This document shows positions 7,014 to 13,404 of a stretch of DNA of 13,404 nt, one piece after another. The translations under genes were made by a program, and so were the position numbers. The stretch comes from Pseudomonadota bacterium (GTDB lineage Bacteria > Desulfobacterota > Desulfovibrionia > Desulfovibrionales > Desulfovibrionaceae): NCBI GenBank assembly GCA_023450535.1, contig JAEXGX010000311.1, positions 1 through 13,404 on the forward strand, read 5' to 3'. Each line of letters starts with the position of its first letter. Position 1 is the first letter of the stretch. The notes under the pieces are model-generated. The model did no database searches and was not told the origin of the DNA. It saw only the letters and a list, made by a program, of their open reading frames with translations.

Positions 7014-8330
7014 ATGACCTGTAATCCTTCCCTGCTTACTCCTGTCAACGCCGATACCGCCGCCATTGTCGTTGGCGGCGGACGTTCCGGTCAGGCCGCT
7101 GCGCGCCTGTTGCGCCGTCTCGGGGCATCCGTGCGTCTGCTGGAAAAACGTCCGGAGACTCTGCCCTCCGAATTTGCGGCCTGGGCCGAGTCTGAAGGCG
7201 TAGAAATCCTCGGGGGAGAACACAAAGCGGAATATTTCCGTGACGCGGACATTCTCATCCCCAGCCCCGGCGCAGCCGTATCCATAATCCGCCCTCTGCT
7301 GACGCCCGGCGAAGAGCCGGAAATCATGGCAGAAACAGAGCTGGCCTGGCGTCAGCTCGAAGGCGAGCCAGTTCTGGCTGTGACCGGCACCAGCGGCAAA
7401 ACAACCACCACGAGTATGTGTGCCGCCATGCTTGAAGCCCAGGGGCTGGATGTCTTTCTCGGCGGCAACATCGGCACCCCTCTTTCGGAATATATACTGG
7501 CCCGCACCGCAGGACGCCCCCGGGCCGATGTTCTGGCGCTGGAGCTTTCCAGTTTCCAGCTTCAGACCTGCTCCACGCTCAAGCCCCGCGTGGCCGTGCT
7601 CTTGAATATTTCCGCCAACCACCTTGATTACCACAAGGACATGAAGGAATACATCGAAGCCAAGATGCGCCTGTTCCGCTGTCAGGACACGACGTGCCTT
7701 GCCGTGTTCGGCCCTGGTCTGAGAGGCTTGCCCGAACGCATGAATGTTAAAGCCCGTATAAGCTACTTCGACCCCGATTCTGCCCGCTTTCCCGATATGC
7801 AGCTCATAGGCCCGCACAATCACGCCAACGCCGAAGCCGCCTGGCAGGCCTGCAAGGAGTTCGGCGTAACGCTGGAACATGCCAGAAAGGCCATACAAGA
7901 TTTCAAAGCGCTTCCCCACCGCCTTGAACGCATCACGGAAAGCGGCGGCGTGCTCTATGTCAACGATTCCAAATGTACCACAGTGGAAGCGCTCAAGGTG
8001 GCACTGGCCTCTTTCGAGCGCCCCGTGCTGCTTCTGGCTGGCGGCAAGTTCAAGGGGGGAGATCTGAATGCTCTGAAACCTCTGCTAAAAAAACACGTAA
8101 AAGCCGTGGGGCTTTATGGAGCGTCGCGGGAAATTTTTGAGCCCGCTTGGAAGGATTTTCTGCCCGTGAGTTGGGATGAAACGCTCCGTTCCGCCCTCGC
8201 CCGCCTGCGCGGCCTGGCCCGGCCCGGCGACGTGGTGCTGCTTGCGCCCGCGACATCCAGCTACGACCAATACAAAAACTACCTTGAACGCGGCGACGAT
8301 TTCAGGCGCGCCGTGACTGATCAGGACTGA
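7014..8330 (+). CDS. murD: UDP-N-acetylmuramoyl-L-alanine--D-glutamate ligase MurD
   Basis: Cytoplasmic ligase adding D-glutamate to UDP-MurNAc-L-Ala. With the start at 7014 it has 438 residues, equal to E. coli MurD. The N-terminal Rossmann-like domain has IVVGGGRSGQAAARLL. The P-loop is GTSGKT at 125-130. LELSSFQLQ, then NISANHLDYH, then the expected carbamylated lysine in YIEAKMRLF follow. The C-terminal domain has LPHRLERI, VNDSKCTTVEA, LLAGGKFKGGDL and LLAPATSSYDQYKNYLERGDDF. Small departures from the common consensus are NHLD (often DHLD or AHLD) and SKCTT (usually SKATN); the key His and Lys are kept, so it is probably active. A start at 6981 would add 11 basic residues and is less likely. 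ftsW begins 4 nt after the stop. Confidence 0.96.
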   Translation: MTCNPSLLTPVNADTAAIVVGGGRSGQAAARLLRRLGASVRLLEKRPETLPSEFAAWAESEGVEILGGEHKAEYFRDADILIPSPGAAVSIIRPLLTPGEEPEIMAETELAWRQLEGEPVLAVTGTSGKTTTTSMCAAMLEAQGLDVFLGGNIGTPLSEYILARTAGRPRADVLALELSSFQLQTCSTLKPRVAVLLNISANHLDYHKDMKEYIEAKMRLFRCQDTTCLAVFGPGLRGLPERMNVKARISYFDPDSARFPDMQLIGPHNHANAEAAWQACKEFGVTLEHARKAIQDFKALPHRLERITESGGVLYVNDSKCTTVEALKVALASFERPVLLLAGGKFKGGDLNALKPLLKKHVKAVGLYGASREIFEPAWKDFLPVSWDETLRSALARLRGLARPGDVVLLAPATSSYDQYKNYLERGDDFRRAVTDQD

Positions 8331-8334
8331 AAGC

Positions 8335-9531
8335 ATGGCCTACGCGACAAGCTCTCCGCTCAACGGCCCGGCTTCCCGGGCACCCCGCAGTTCAGCCCGG
8401 AACAACTCCCGAGCAAAGTTTCACACTCCGGAAGCCCCGCTTTCCGTGGGGTCCATGGACTGGTGGCTGGCTGCGGTCGTGCTCACTCTGTTGTGTATTG
8501 GCCTGCTCATGGTACTTTCTTCCAGCGGCGTCATCGGTGAACGCCTGGCCGGGGACAAGTATCTCTTTTTCAAACGCCAGCTCATCTTCACCGGCGTGGG
8601 CGGCATAACCCTGCTTATCGCCGCATGGCTGCCCCGCCGCATCATTGACGGGCTGGCCTATCCTGCGCTTTTTTTCGCTTTCCTGCTGTTGCTGGCCTGC
8701 ATTACGCCCTTCGGCCTCCGGGTCAACGGTGCAAGCCGCTGGATTCCTTTCGGAAGCTTTTCCCTGCAACCCATGGAATTCGCGCGCATCGCCCTGGTGT
8801 TGTATCTTGCCTATTTTATGAGCACCAAACAGGCTCTGGTGAGAACCTTTATCAAGGGCATCATCCCGCCCTTTGCCGTGACCGGGGTCATCTGTTGCCT
8901 GCTGCTGCTCCAGCCCGACTTCGGCGGAGCCATGGTCATGGTCACGCTGCTCTTTTTCATGTGCCTGGTGGGCGGAACACGCTTTCTTTACCTGTTTCTG
9001 ACTCTCGGGCTGACACTGGGATCGGCTGTCATGCTGGTGATGATAGAGCCTTACCGTATGCGTCGCCTGCTGGCCTTTATTGACCCTTTCAAAGACGCTC
9101 TGGATACTGGCTATCAACTGGTTCAGTCACTCTACGCATTGGGGAGCGGAGGACTTTTCGGCATGGGCATGGGCAACAGCATGCAAAAAATGCTCTACCT
9201 GCCCGAGGCGCACAACGACTTTATTATGGCAGTGGTCGGAGAAGAACTCGGCTTCATCGGCGTCACGCTGATCATGCTGCTCTTTGGCATGTTCTTCACC
9301 CGCTGTTACCGCATCATCATGGGGCAGAGCGTATTGCGTGATCGCCTCACCGCTTTCGGTATCACACTGGTCATCGCGCTGGGCGCGGTGCTTAATCTCG
9401 CCGTTGTGCTCGGCATGGCCCCCCCAAAAGGCGTGGCCATGCCCTTTCTCAGCTACGGCGGCAGCAGCCTCATCGCCAGCATGATCTGCGTGGGGCTTCT
9501 GCTCAACTATTCACGCACGTCGCGGGAGTGA
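8335..9531 (+). CDS. ftsW: Septal peptidoglycan glycosyltransferase FtsW (SEDS family)
   Basis: SEDS-family membrane polymerase that extends glycan strands from lipid II at the septum, paired with FtsI. The 398 residues start with a 40-residue Ser/Arg/Pro-rich cytoplasmic end, then about ten hydrophobic helices. Signatures: NGASRWIPFGSFSLQPMEFAR, LLLLQPDFGGAM, then YRMRRLLAFIDPF with DTGYQLVQSLYALGSGG, then LPEAHNDFIMAVVGEELGFIG, and MPFLSYGGSS at the end. Asp295 in HNDFI matches the conserved Asp essential in SEDS polymerases. The usual QPSE reads QPME (Met147). Position between murD and murG indicates FtsW rather than RodA. The start has AGGA at 8323-8326; in-frame ATG 8455, just before the first helix, is a possible shorter start. 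Confidence 0.95.
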   Translation: MAYATSSPLNGPASRAPRSSARNNSRAKFHTPEAPLSVGSMDWWLAAVVLTLLCIGLLMVLSSSGVIGERLAGDKYLFFKRQLIFTGVGGITLLIAAWLPRRIIDGLAYPALFFAFLLLLACITPFGLRVNGASRWIPFGSFSLQPMEFARIALVLYLAYFMSTKQALVRTFIKGIIPPFAVTGVICCLLLLQPDFGGAMVMVTLLFFMCLVGGTRFLYLFLTLGLTLGSAVMLVMIEPYRMRRLLAFIDPFKDALDTGYQLVQSLYALGSGGLFGMGMGNSMQKMLYLPEAHNDFIMAVVGEELGFIGVTLIMLLFGMFFTRCYRIIMGQSVLRDRLTAFGITLVIALGAVLNLAVVLGMAPPKGVAMPFLSYGGSSLIASMICVGLLLNYSRTSRE

Positions 9532-9534
9532 ATC

Positions 9535-10659
9535 ATGGCTTTACGCGTCATTCTCACCACCGGCGGCACGGGCGGGCATATTTTCCCCGCTCTGGCCGTG
9601 GCCGAAGCATTGAAGAAAAGACTGCCCGACACGGAAATTTTGTTTGTAGGCGGCCAATACGGACCGGAGGCCGATCTCGCCGCCCGGGCCGGGCTTGAGT
9701 TTCACGGGCTTGCGGTACGCGGCATGCTCGGGCGCGGACTGAAAGCCTTGCCTGCTATGGGAGCCATGGCCAAGGGCATCTTCCAGGCCAGAAAGCTGAT
9801 TGGCGAACGGAGGCCCGACGTGGTCATGGGCTTTGGCGGTTATGCCGCATTTGCCACCGTGTTCGCCGCATTTACCCGCGGCTTGCCCACGGGTATTCAC
9901 GAGCAAAATGCCATGCCCGGCGCAGCAAATCGTTTGCTGGGCAAATTCGTGCGCAGAATTTGCCTTTCTCTTCCGGATTTGGGGCATGCCTTTCCTGCCG
10001 CGAAATGCGTCACTACGGGCAACCCCATCCGGGCCGACATCGCAGAGCTGGGCAAAGCCGGCGTACGCGACCCCCAGTTGAAGCAGAAGGCCGGACGCTC
10101 CCGCCCTCACCTGCTGATTATGGGCGGAAGTCAGGGAGCACGTGCGCTCAACTCTCTCGGCATCATCATGCTGGCCAAACTGCGCGACGCCGGTGTGGAC
10201 ATTCTGCATCAGACCGGAAGCAAAGATCTGGATCGCGTACGCGCGGCCTACCGCAGTCATGGCTACGCCACAGAAGATGTGGAGGAAATGGTTCAACCCT
10301 TTGTGCATGACATGGCCGCCGCCTACGAATGGGCGGATCTCGCGCTGTGCCGCGCGGGAGCCACCTCGCTGGCCGAACTTGCGGCCACGGGCACGCCTTC
10401 CATACTTGTACCCTTCCCCTATGCGGCCCACGACCATCAGACAGGCAACGCCAAAGCCATGCAAAACGCAGGAGGGGGAATTCTTGTGCCGGAAAGCGAA
10501 ATTGAAGAGTGCGACATGGCAGAGCTCGTGCTCTCGCTCCTTGCCGACCACGAGCGCCTGCTCATGATGAGCAGTGGAGCCCTTAGCCTGGCCTGCCCCA
10601 AGGCGGCGGAAGCCGTGGCGGAAGAAATTCTCGCCCTGGCGCGGTTTCGGAATGTCTGA
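9535..10659 (+). CDS. murG: UDP-GlcNAc:lipid I N-acetylglucosaminyltransferase MurG
   Basis: Peripheral inner-membrane GT-B glycosyltransferase that adds GlcNAc to lipid I, forming lipid II. The 374 residues show the glycine-rich loop TTGGTGGHIFPALAVAEAL (GGTGGH at 10-15), MGFGGYAAF, HEQNAMPGAANRLL (122-135), the second glycine loop MGGSQGARALN (GGSQGA 197-202), and the C-terminal UDP-GlcNAc-binding block from RAGATSLAELAATGTPS (273 on) to VPFPYAAHDHQ (292-302). Together these are diagnostic. Length is slightly above the 355 of E. coli, partly from an insert near residues 178-190. GGGAG at 9524-9528 precedes the ATG, which is 3 nt after the ftsW stop. It is followed by the largest gap in the cluster. 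Confidence 0.97.
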   Translation: MALRVILTTGGTGGHIFPALAVAEALKKRLPDTEILFVGGQYGPEADLAARAGLEFHGLAVRGMLGRGLKALPAMGAMAKGIFQARKLIGERRPDVVMGFGGYAAFATVFAAFTRGLPTGIHEQNAMPGAANRLLGKFVRRICLSLPDLGHAFPAAKCVTTGNPIRADIAELGKAGVRDPQLKQKAGRSRPHLLIMGGSQGARALNSLGIIMLAKLRDAGVDILHQTGSKDLDRVRAAYRSHGYATEDVEEMVQPFVHDMAAAYEWADLALCRAGATSLAELAATGTPSILVPFPYAAHDHQTGNAKAMQNAGGGILVPESEIEECDMAELVLSLLADHERLLMMSSGALSLACPKAAEAVAEEILALARFRNV

Positions 10660-10677
10660 TCAGCTTTACGGCCACAA

Positions 10678-10705
10678 GGCGTTTCACGCCGGAGGCTGAG
10701 ACGCC
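10678..10705 (+). promoter_or_regulatory. Stem-loop in the murG-murC gap
   Basis: GGCGTTTCA (10678-10686) can pair with TGAGACGCC (10697-10705): eight Watson-Crick pairs and one G-T wobble, with a 10-nt loop that contains GGAGG. It starts 18 nt after the murG stop. It is followed by a run of C rather than T, so it is not a classic Rho-independent terminator. An alternative smaller hairpin, GGCG(TTTCA)CGCC at 10678-10690, competes with it. It could mark an mRNA processing or attenuation site; function is unknown. Confidence 0.45.
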
Positions 10706-10717
10706 CCCCCCGCAGAC

Positions 10718-10776
10718 CGGAACATAATGTTTCGGATTTGCATAATTTCAAAGTTAAACTGCTTAAGTACGAACAC
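10718..10776 (+). promoter_or_regulatory. AT-rich island upstream of murC, possible promoter
   Basis: About 30% GC by count over 10721-10776, within a GC-rich cluster. It contains two CATAAT hexamers (10723-10728 and 10741-10746), each 5 of 6 matches to the sigma-70 -10 TATAAT, and TTGCAT at 10738-10743, resembling a -35. No -35/-10 pair with good spacing was found: 17 nt before the second CATAAT the sequence is CGGAAC, and TTGCAT to TTAAGT is 19 nt. A secondary promoter for murC-murB-ftsQ is plausible from context, but the hexamers alone do not prove it. Confidence 0.3.
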
Positions 10777-10779
10777 GCG

Positions 10780-10784
10780 AAGGA
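10780..10784 (+). promoter_or_regulatory. Shine-Dalgarno AAGGA deciding the murC start
   Basis: AAGGA lies 7 nt before ATG 10792. An in-frame TTG at 10738 would add 18 residues but has no good ribosome-binding site and lies before the usual family N-terminus. Confidence 0.75.
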
Positions 10785-10791
10785 CAGGCGG

Positions 10792-12174
10792 ATGAATTCC
10801 AAAATCAAGGCCATACACATGATCGGCATCGGCGGATCGGGCATGAGCGGCATTGCCGAAGTGCTGCTGAACCTGGGCTACAAAGTACAGGGTTCCGATA
10901 TTTCCGAGAGCGCGACCGTTCGCCAACTGCGAGAAATCGGTGCAGACATCCGCATCGGTCACGCGGCTGAAAATATCGGTACGCCGCAGGTCGTGGTGCG
11001 CTCTTCCGCTGTAGGGGACGACAACCCCGAAGTCATGGCCGCGCGGGCCAGGGGCATCCCCGTCATTCCCCGCGCGGAAATGCTGGCGGAATTGATGCGT
11101 CTGCGTACGGGCATTGCAGTGGCGGGCACACACGGCAAAACCACCACCACGTCTCTCACGGCTGCCATTTTCAAGGCTGCCGGATTCGATCCCACCGTGA
11201 TCATCGGCGGACTGCTCAATGCCTATGGGGCCAACGGGCACCTCGGCCAGAGCGAATACATCATTGCAGAGGCCGACGAATCCGACGGATCGTTTCTCTG
11301 CCTGTCACCAATCATCAACGTGGTCACCAACGTGGACTATGATCATGTAGATCATTACGGCTCGCAGGAAGCTATTGATGATGCTTTTGTGGCATTCATG
11401 AACAAGGTGCCCTTCTATGGCGTGAACGTGGTCTGCGCCGACGATCCCGGAGTACGCCGCCTGCTTCCCCGCGTGAAACGCCCCGTGCTTACCTATGGTT
11501 TTGCGCCGGACAGCTCCATTCGGGGCGAGATCATGGAATGCGCCGCCAGCAGTTGGTTCCGTGTATTTCTGAAAGACGCCGACGGCACGGAAATGGAATT
11601 TGCCGAAGTGGAGCTGGCCCAGCCTGGACGCCACAATGTGCTCAACGCCCTGGCCTCCATCGGTGTGGGTCTTCAGGCGGGCATCGAACCGCGCGACTGC
11701 GTGGCCGGACTCGCCGGATTCAGCGGAGTGGGCCGCCGTTTTGAACGCAAGGGCGAAAAAAACGGCGTTACGATTATTGATGATTACGGCCACCATCCGG
11801 CAGAAATCGCTGCTACGCTGTCCACTGTCAAACAAGTCTTCCCCGAGCGGCGTGTGGTCATGGTTTTCCAGCCCCACCGCTTCACCCGCACCCAGGCCCT
11901 GTTCGGAGAATTCTGCCAGAGCTTTGAGTCGGTGGATAAACTTTTCCTGGCGGAGATTTATCCCGCATCGGAAAAGCCCATCCCCGGAGTGAGCGGTGCA
12001 AGCCTCGCCCAGGGTATCCGGCAGGTTTCCCATACGGATGTCACTTTTCTGCCTGATTTCGACGCCATTGTGGATGCGTTGAAAGAAGCACTGAAACCCG
12101 GCGACGTTCTGATTACCCAGGGTGCGGGCAGCGTCACCACCGTGGGGCCGCGCGTACTCGCCAACATGGAATAA
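10792..12174 (+). CDS. murC: UDP-N-acetylmuramate--L-alanine ligase MurC
   Basis: Cytoplasmic ligase adding L-alanine, the first stem-peptide residue, to UDP-MurNAc. The 460 residues begin with IHMIGIGGSGMSGIAEVL, the family's UDP-binding glycine loop (GIGGSG from residue 12), and GSDISES. The P-loop GTHGKT is at 112-117; the His is typical of MurC. EADESDGSFL and TNVDYDHVDHYG follow in the ATPase domain, then GVGRRFERKGE and the C-terminal DDYGHHPAEIAATL (from 330), FQPHRFTRTQAL and DVLITQGAGSV. All are MurC hallmarks and exclude Mpl by context and length. The start is set by AAGGA 7 nt upstream. It is the first gene after the only large gap, so it may have its own promoter. murB starts 3 nt after the stop. 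Confidence 0.97.
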   Translation: MNSKIKAIHMIGIGGSGMSGIAEVLLNLGYKVQGSDISESATVRQLREIGADIRIGHAAENIGTPQVVVRSSAVGDDNPEVMAARARGIPVIPRAEMLAELMRLRTGIAVAGTHGKTTTTSLTAAIFKAAGFDPTVIIGGLLNAYGANGHLGQSEYIIAEADESDGSFLCLSPIINVVTNVDYDHVDHYGSQEAIDDAFVAFMNKVPFYGVNVVCADDPGVRRLLPRVKRPVLTYGFAPDSSIRGEIMECAASSWFRVFLKDADGTEMEFAEVELAQPGRHNVLNALASIGVGLQAGIEPRDCVAGLAGFSGVGRRFERKGEKNGVTIIDDYGHHPAEIAATLSTVKQVFPERRVVMVFQPHRFTRTQALFGEFCQSFESVDKLFLAEIYPASEKPIPGVSGASLAQGIRQVSHTDVTFLPDFDAIVDALKEALKPGDVLITQGAGSVTTVGPRVLANME

Positions 12175-12177
12175 GCA

Positions 12178-13089
12178 ATGAAGATTCTTGACCGCCGCCA
12201 TTCAGCCTTTCTCCCTCTGGCCGGGCTTACTACGCTACGGCTGGGGGGCTTTCCTCTGGCCGAAATCCGGGTGGAAAACCTTGCAGACTACGATCTTCTC
12301 TCCCCTCTGCTGGAGAAGGAGGGGGTCGACGTACGGGTGCTCGGCGGTGGAAGCAATCTGCTTGCGGCGGACGAGAAACTGCCTTTTGCCGTCATCCGCC
12401 CCCTGAACGGCATGGGGCAGCCCCCCGAAAGTGCCGGACCGGATCTGTCCACAGGGGAAGAACGGAGATTGATCCGTGTCCAAGGGGGATTGCGTATGCC
12501 GGCACTGCTCGCCTGGTGCGCTTCGCAAGGTTTATCCGGGCTGGAAGGTCTGGTCGGCGTGCCGGGCAGACTCGGCGGAGCTGTGGCCATGAACGCCGGA
12601 GCCTACAGTTGTTCACTCGCCCCGTTGCTGCAGGAGCTCACAGTATTTACGCCCTCCCGGGGGCTGCACCGTATTGAAAAAGATAGTTGGACAGCTTCTT
12701 ACCGGCATTTTTCCGTCATGGGTGAGCACGCCTGGTTCATCGTTGCGGAAGCCGTCCTTTCTCTGGCTGTGAAAACTCCGGCCGAAGTGCGGGCGCGCAT
12801 GGCGGAAAATATCGCCAGCAAAAAATCAACTCAGCCTATTGCCGCACATACGGCAGGCTGCGTCTTCAAAAACCCCGAAGGACAGTCCGCCGGAAAACTG
12901 CTGGATAAGGCGGGCATGAAAGGAACGGGACGAGGTGGCATGCGCTTTTCCAACATGCACGCGAATTTTCTTGTCAATGAAGACAACGGCTGTTGTGCGG
13001 CCGCTCTGGATCTTATCGATGAGGCAAAGGAAAAAGTCGCCCGCACCACGGGTGTGAATCTTGAAATGGAAATCAAGGTGTGGTCATGA
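12178..13089 (+). CDS. murB: UDP-N-acetylenolpyruvoylglucosamine reductase MurB
   Basis: FAD- and NADPH-dependent cytoplasmic reductase converting UDP-GlcNAc-enolpyruvate to UDP-MurNAc, the substrate of MurC. The 303 residues have LTTLRLGGFPLAEI, the FAD-binding LGGGSNLLAAD (GGGSN at 56-60), GVPGRLGGAVAMNAGAY (from 127) and the substrate Arg176 in SYRHFSV. The active-site segment is AGCVFKNPEGQSAGKLLDKAG, then SNMHANFLVNEDNG and the terminal LEMEIKVWS. The length, the 'AGKLLDKAG...HANFLVN' block and the lack of the long C-terminal part of the E. coli enzyme point to a type II MurB. Cys228 stands where E. coli has the catalytic Ser229 (GSFFKNP), so Cys would be the proton donor. The ribosome-binding site is weak (GGAATA), consistent with coupling to murC 3 nt upstream. 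Confidence 0.95.
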   Translation: MKILDRRHSAFLPLAGLTTLRLGGFPLAEIRVENLADYDLLSPLLEKEGVDVRVLGGGSNLLAADEKLPFAVIRPLNGMGQPPESAGPDLSTGEERRLIRVQGGLRMPALLAWCASQGLSGLEGLVGVPGRLGGAVAMNAGAYSCSLAPLLQELTVFTPSRGLHRIEKDSWTASYRHFSVMGEHAWFIVAEAVLSLAVKTPAEVRARMAENIASKKSTQPIAAHTAGCVFKNPEGQSAGKLLDKAGMKGTGRGGMRFSNMHANFLVNEDNGCCAAALDLIDEAKEKVARTTGVNLEMEIKVWS

Positions 13090-13404
13090 GCATCATTTCT
13101 CCCCGTGAAAAACGGGATAAGACACGTAATCGGTATATTTCCTCCAGTCCTTCCCCCCAGCCCCGGCGGAGTTCCCGTTCACGCCTTGCCCCGACTGGCG
13201 CAACGGCACAAACTGCATTGATGCCGCCGCAGAACGCCGGCATTTTCCGGCCTGTTTCAGGGAGGACGGATTTCCGCAAGTTCGGGGCCTGGATCTGTAC
13301 ACTCGGATGTGCCGCCCTGCTCTGCGGTTCTCTGGGCCTCGGCCTGTACAAGGCCTACCATTTTTGTACTGCGAGCGATTACTTTAAGGTCAGCAGAATT
13401 GATA
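13086..13404 (+). CDS. ftsQ: Cell division protein FtsQ, N-terminal part
   Basis: FtsQ is the bitopic scaffold of the FtsQ-FtsL-FtsB divisome complex; its periplasmic POTRA domain connects early and late division proteins. Only 106 codons are present, open to the window end. They encode a 66-residue basic, Ser/Pro/Arg-rich cytoplasmic end (PREKRDKTRNRY, then PQPRRSSRSR), one hydrophobic helix at about 68-89, and the start of a periplasmic region with SDYFKVSRID, the usual beginning of the FtsQ POTRA domain. The ATG overlaps the murB stop as ATGA. The call rests on topology, the SDYFKVSRID start and the position after murB; the part seen is not well conserved in sequence. ftsA and ftsZ are expected next. 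Confidence 0.85.
   Translation, partial: MSIISPREKRDKTRNRYISSSPSPQPRRSSRSRLAPTGATAQTALMPPQNAGIFRPVSGRTDFRKFGAWICTLGCAALLCGSLGLGLYKAYHFCTASDYFKVSRID

Larger units (their letters stand above)
2..13404 (+). other. dcw (division and cell wall) gene cluster
   Basis: Twelve consecutive plus-strand genes, all recognisable members of the dcw cluster, in the order rsmH-ftsL-ftsI-murE-murF-mraY-murD-ftsW-murG-murC-murB-ftsQ. Start/stop overlaps occur at rsmH/ftsL (ATGA), murE/murF (GTGA), murF/mraY (11 nt) and murB/ftsQ (ATGA). Other gaps are 3 to 33 nt, except 132 nt before murC. No Rho-independent terminator with a T-run was seen between any genes, so co-transcription is likely but inferred. The order matches the classical cluster of Proteobacteria except that murB replaces ddl between murC and ftsQ. 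Both ends are cut: mraZ and the start of rsmH should lie upstream, and the rest of ftsQ, probably with ftsA and ftsZ, downstream. Confidence 0.95.

Noticed and set aside
6132..7919. 595-codon open frame on the minus strand across mraY and murD
   Set aside because: Antisense to MraY and MurD, which have all their motifs. The translation is His/Gly/Gln-rich without a recognisable fold.
10678..10711. Rho-independent terminator after murG
   Set aside because: The stem is followed by C residues, not a T-run, and murC continues the same pathway on the same strand.
1..13404. Search for mobile elements, tRNA, rRNA, CRISPR arrays, toxin-antitoxin or phage-defence genes
   Set aside because: Coding density is nearly complete with conserved dcw genes on one strand; no repeats, inverted termini or foreign-looking frames were seen.

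Overview
The window is a single, uninterrupted, plus-strand division and cell wall (dcw) gene cluster. It contains, in order: the end of rsmH (mraW), ftsL, ftsI, murE, murF, mraY, murD, ftsW, murG, murC, murB and the start of ftsQ. It is GC-rich (roughly 60% by eye). The gene order, murB directly before ftsQ with no ddl between them, meso-diaminopimelate-type MurE, and a FtsI/PBP3 carrying a C-terminal PASTA domain together suggest a Gram-negative bacterium related to Desulfovibrio (Desulfovibrionales, Desulfobacterota). That placement is inferred from gene order and protein style, not from a database search.

Layout. 2-322 is the C-terminal third of the 16S rRNA methyltransferase RsmH. 319-2966 holds two septal proteins: FtsL, a small bitopic coiled-coil protein, and FtsI, the septal transpeptidase. 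2976-10659 holds the precursor pathway: MurE and MurF finish the pentapeptide, MraY makes lipid I, MurD adds D-Glu, FtsW is the septal glycosyltransferase and MurG makes lipid II. A 132-nt gap (10660-10791) is the only sizeable non-coding stretch; it holds a stem-loop and an AT-rich island. After it come MurC (adds L-Ala), MurB (makes UDP-MurNAc) and the first 106 codons of FtsQ, which runs off the end of the window.

The genes cover nearly the whole route from UDP-GlcNAc-enolpyruvate to lipid II (MurB, MurC, MurD, MurE, MurF, MraY, MurG; MurA and Ddl are not here), plus a septal polymerase/cross-linker pair (FtsW/FtsI) and part of its FtsL/FtsQ activator complex. Spacing is tight: start/stop overlaps at rsmH/ftsL, murE/murF, murF/mraY and murB/ftsQ, and 3 to 33 nt elsewhere except before murC. 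This points to one transcript with translational coupling, perhaps with a second promoter before murC.

I found no mobile element, tRNA, rRNA, CRISPR array or foreign-looking gene, and no evidence of an undescribed multi-gene system. The points worth a second look are local: a 9-bp perfect hairpin that covers the ftsL ribosome-binding site; a long basic, repeat-containing tail on FtsI with an A9 tract in it; the structured murG-murC gap with a possible 22-codon leader ORF; and a Cys at the catalytic Ser position of MurB.
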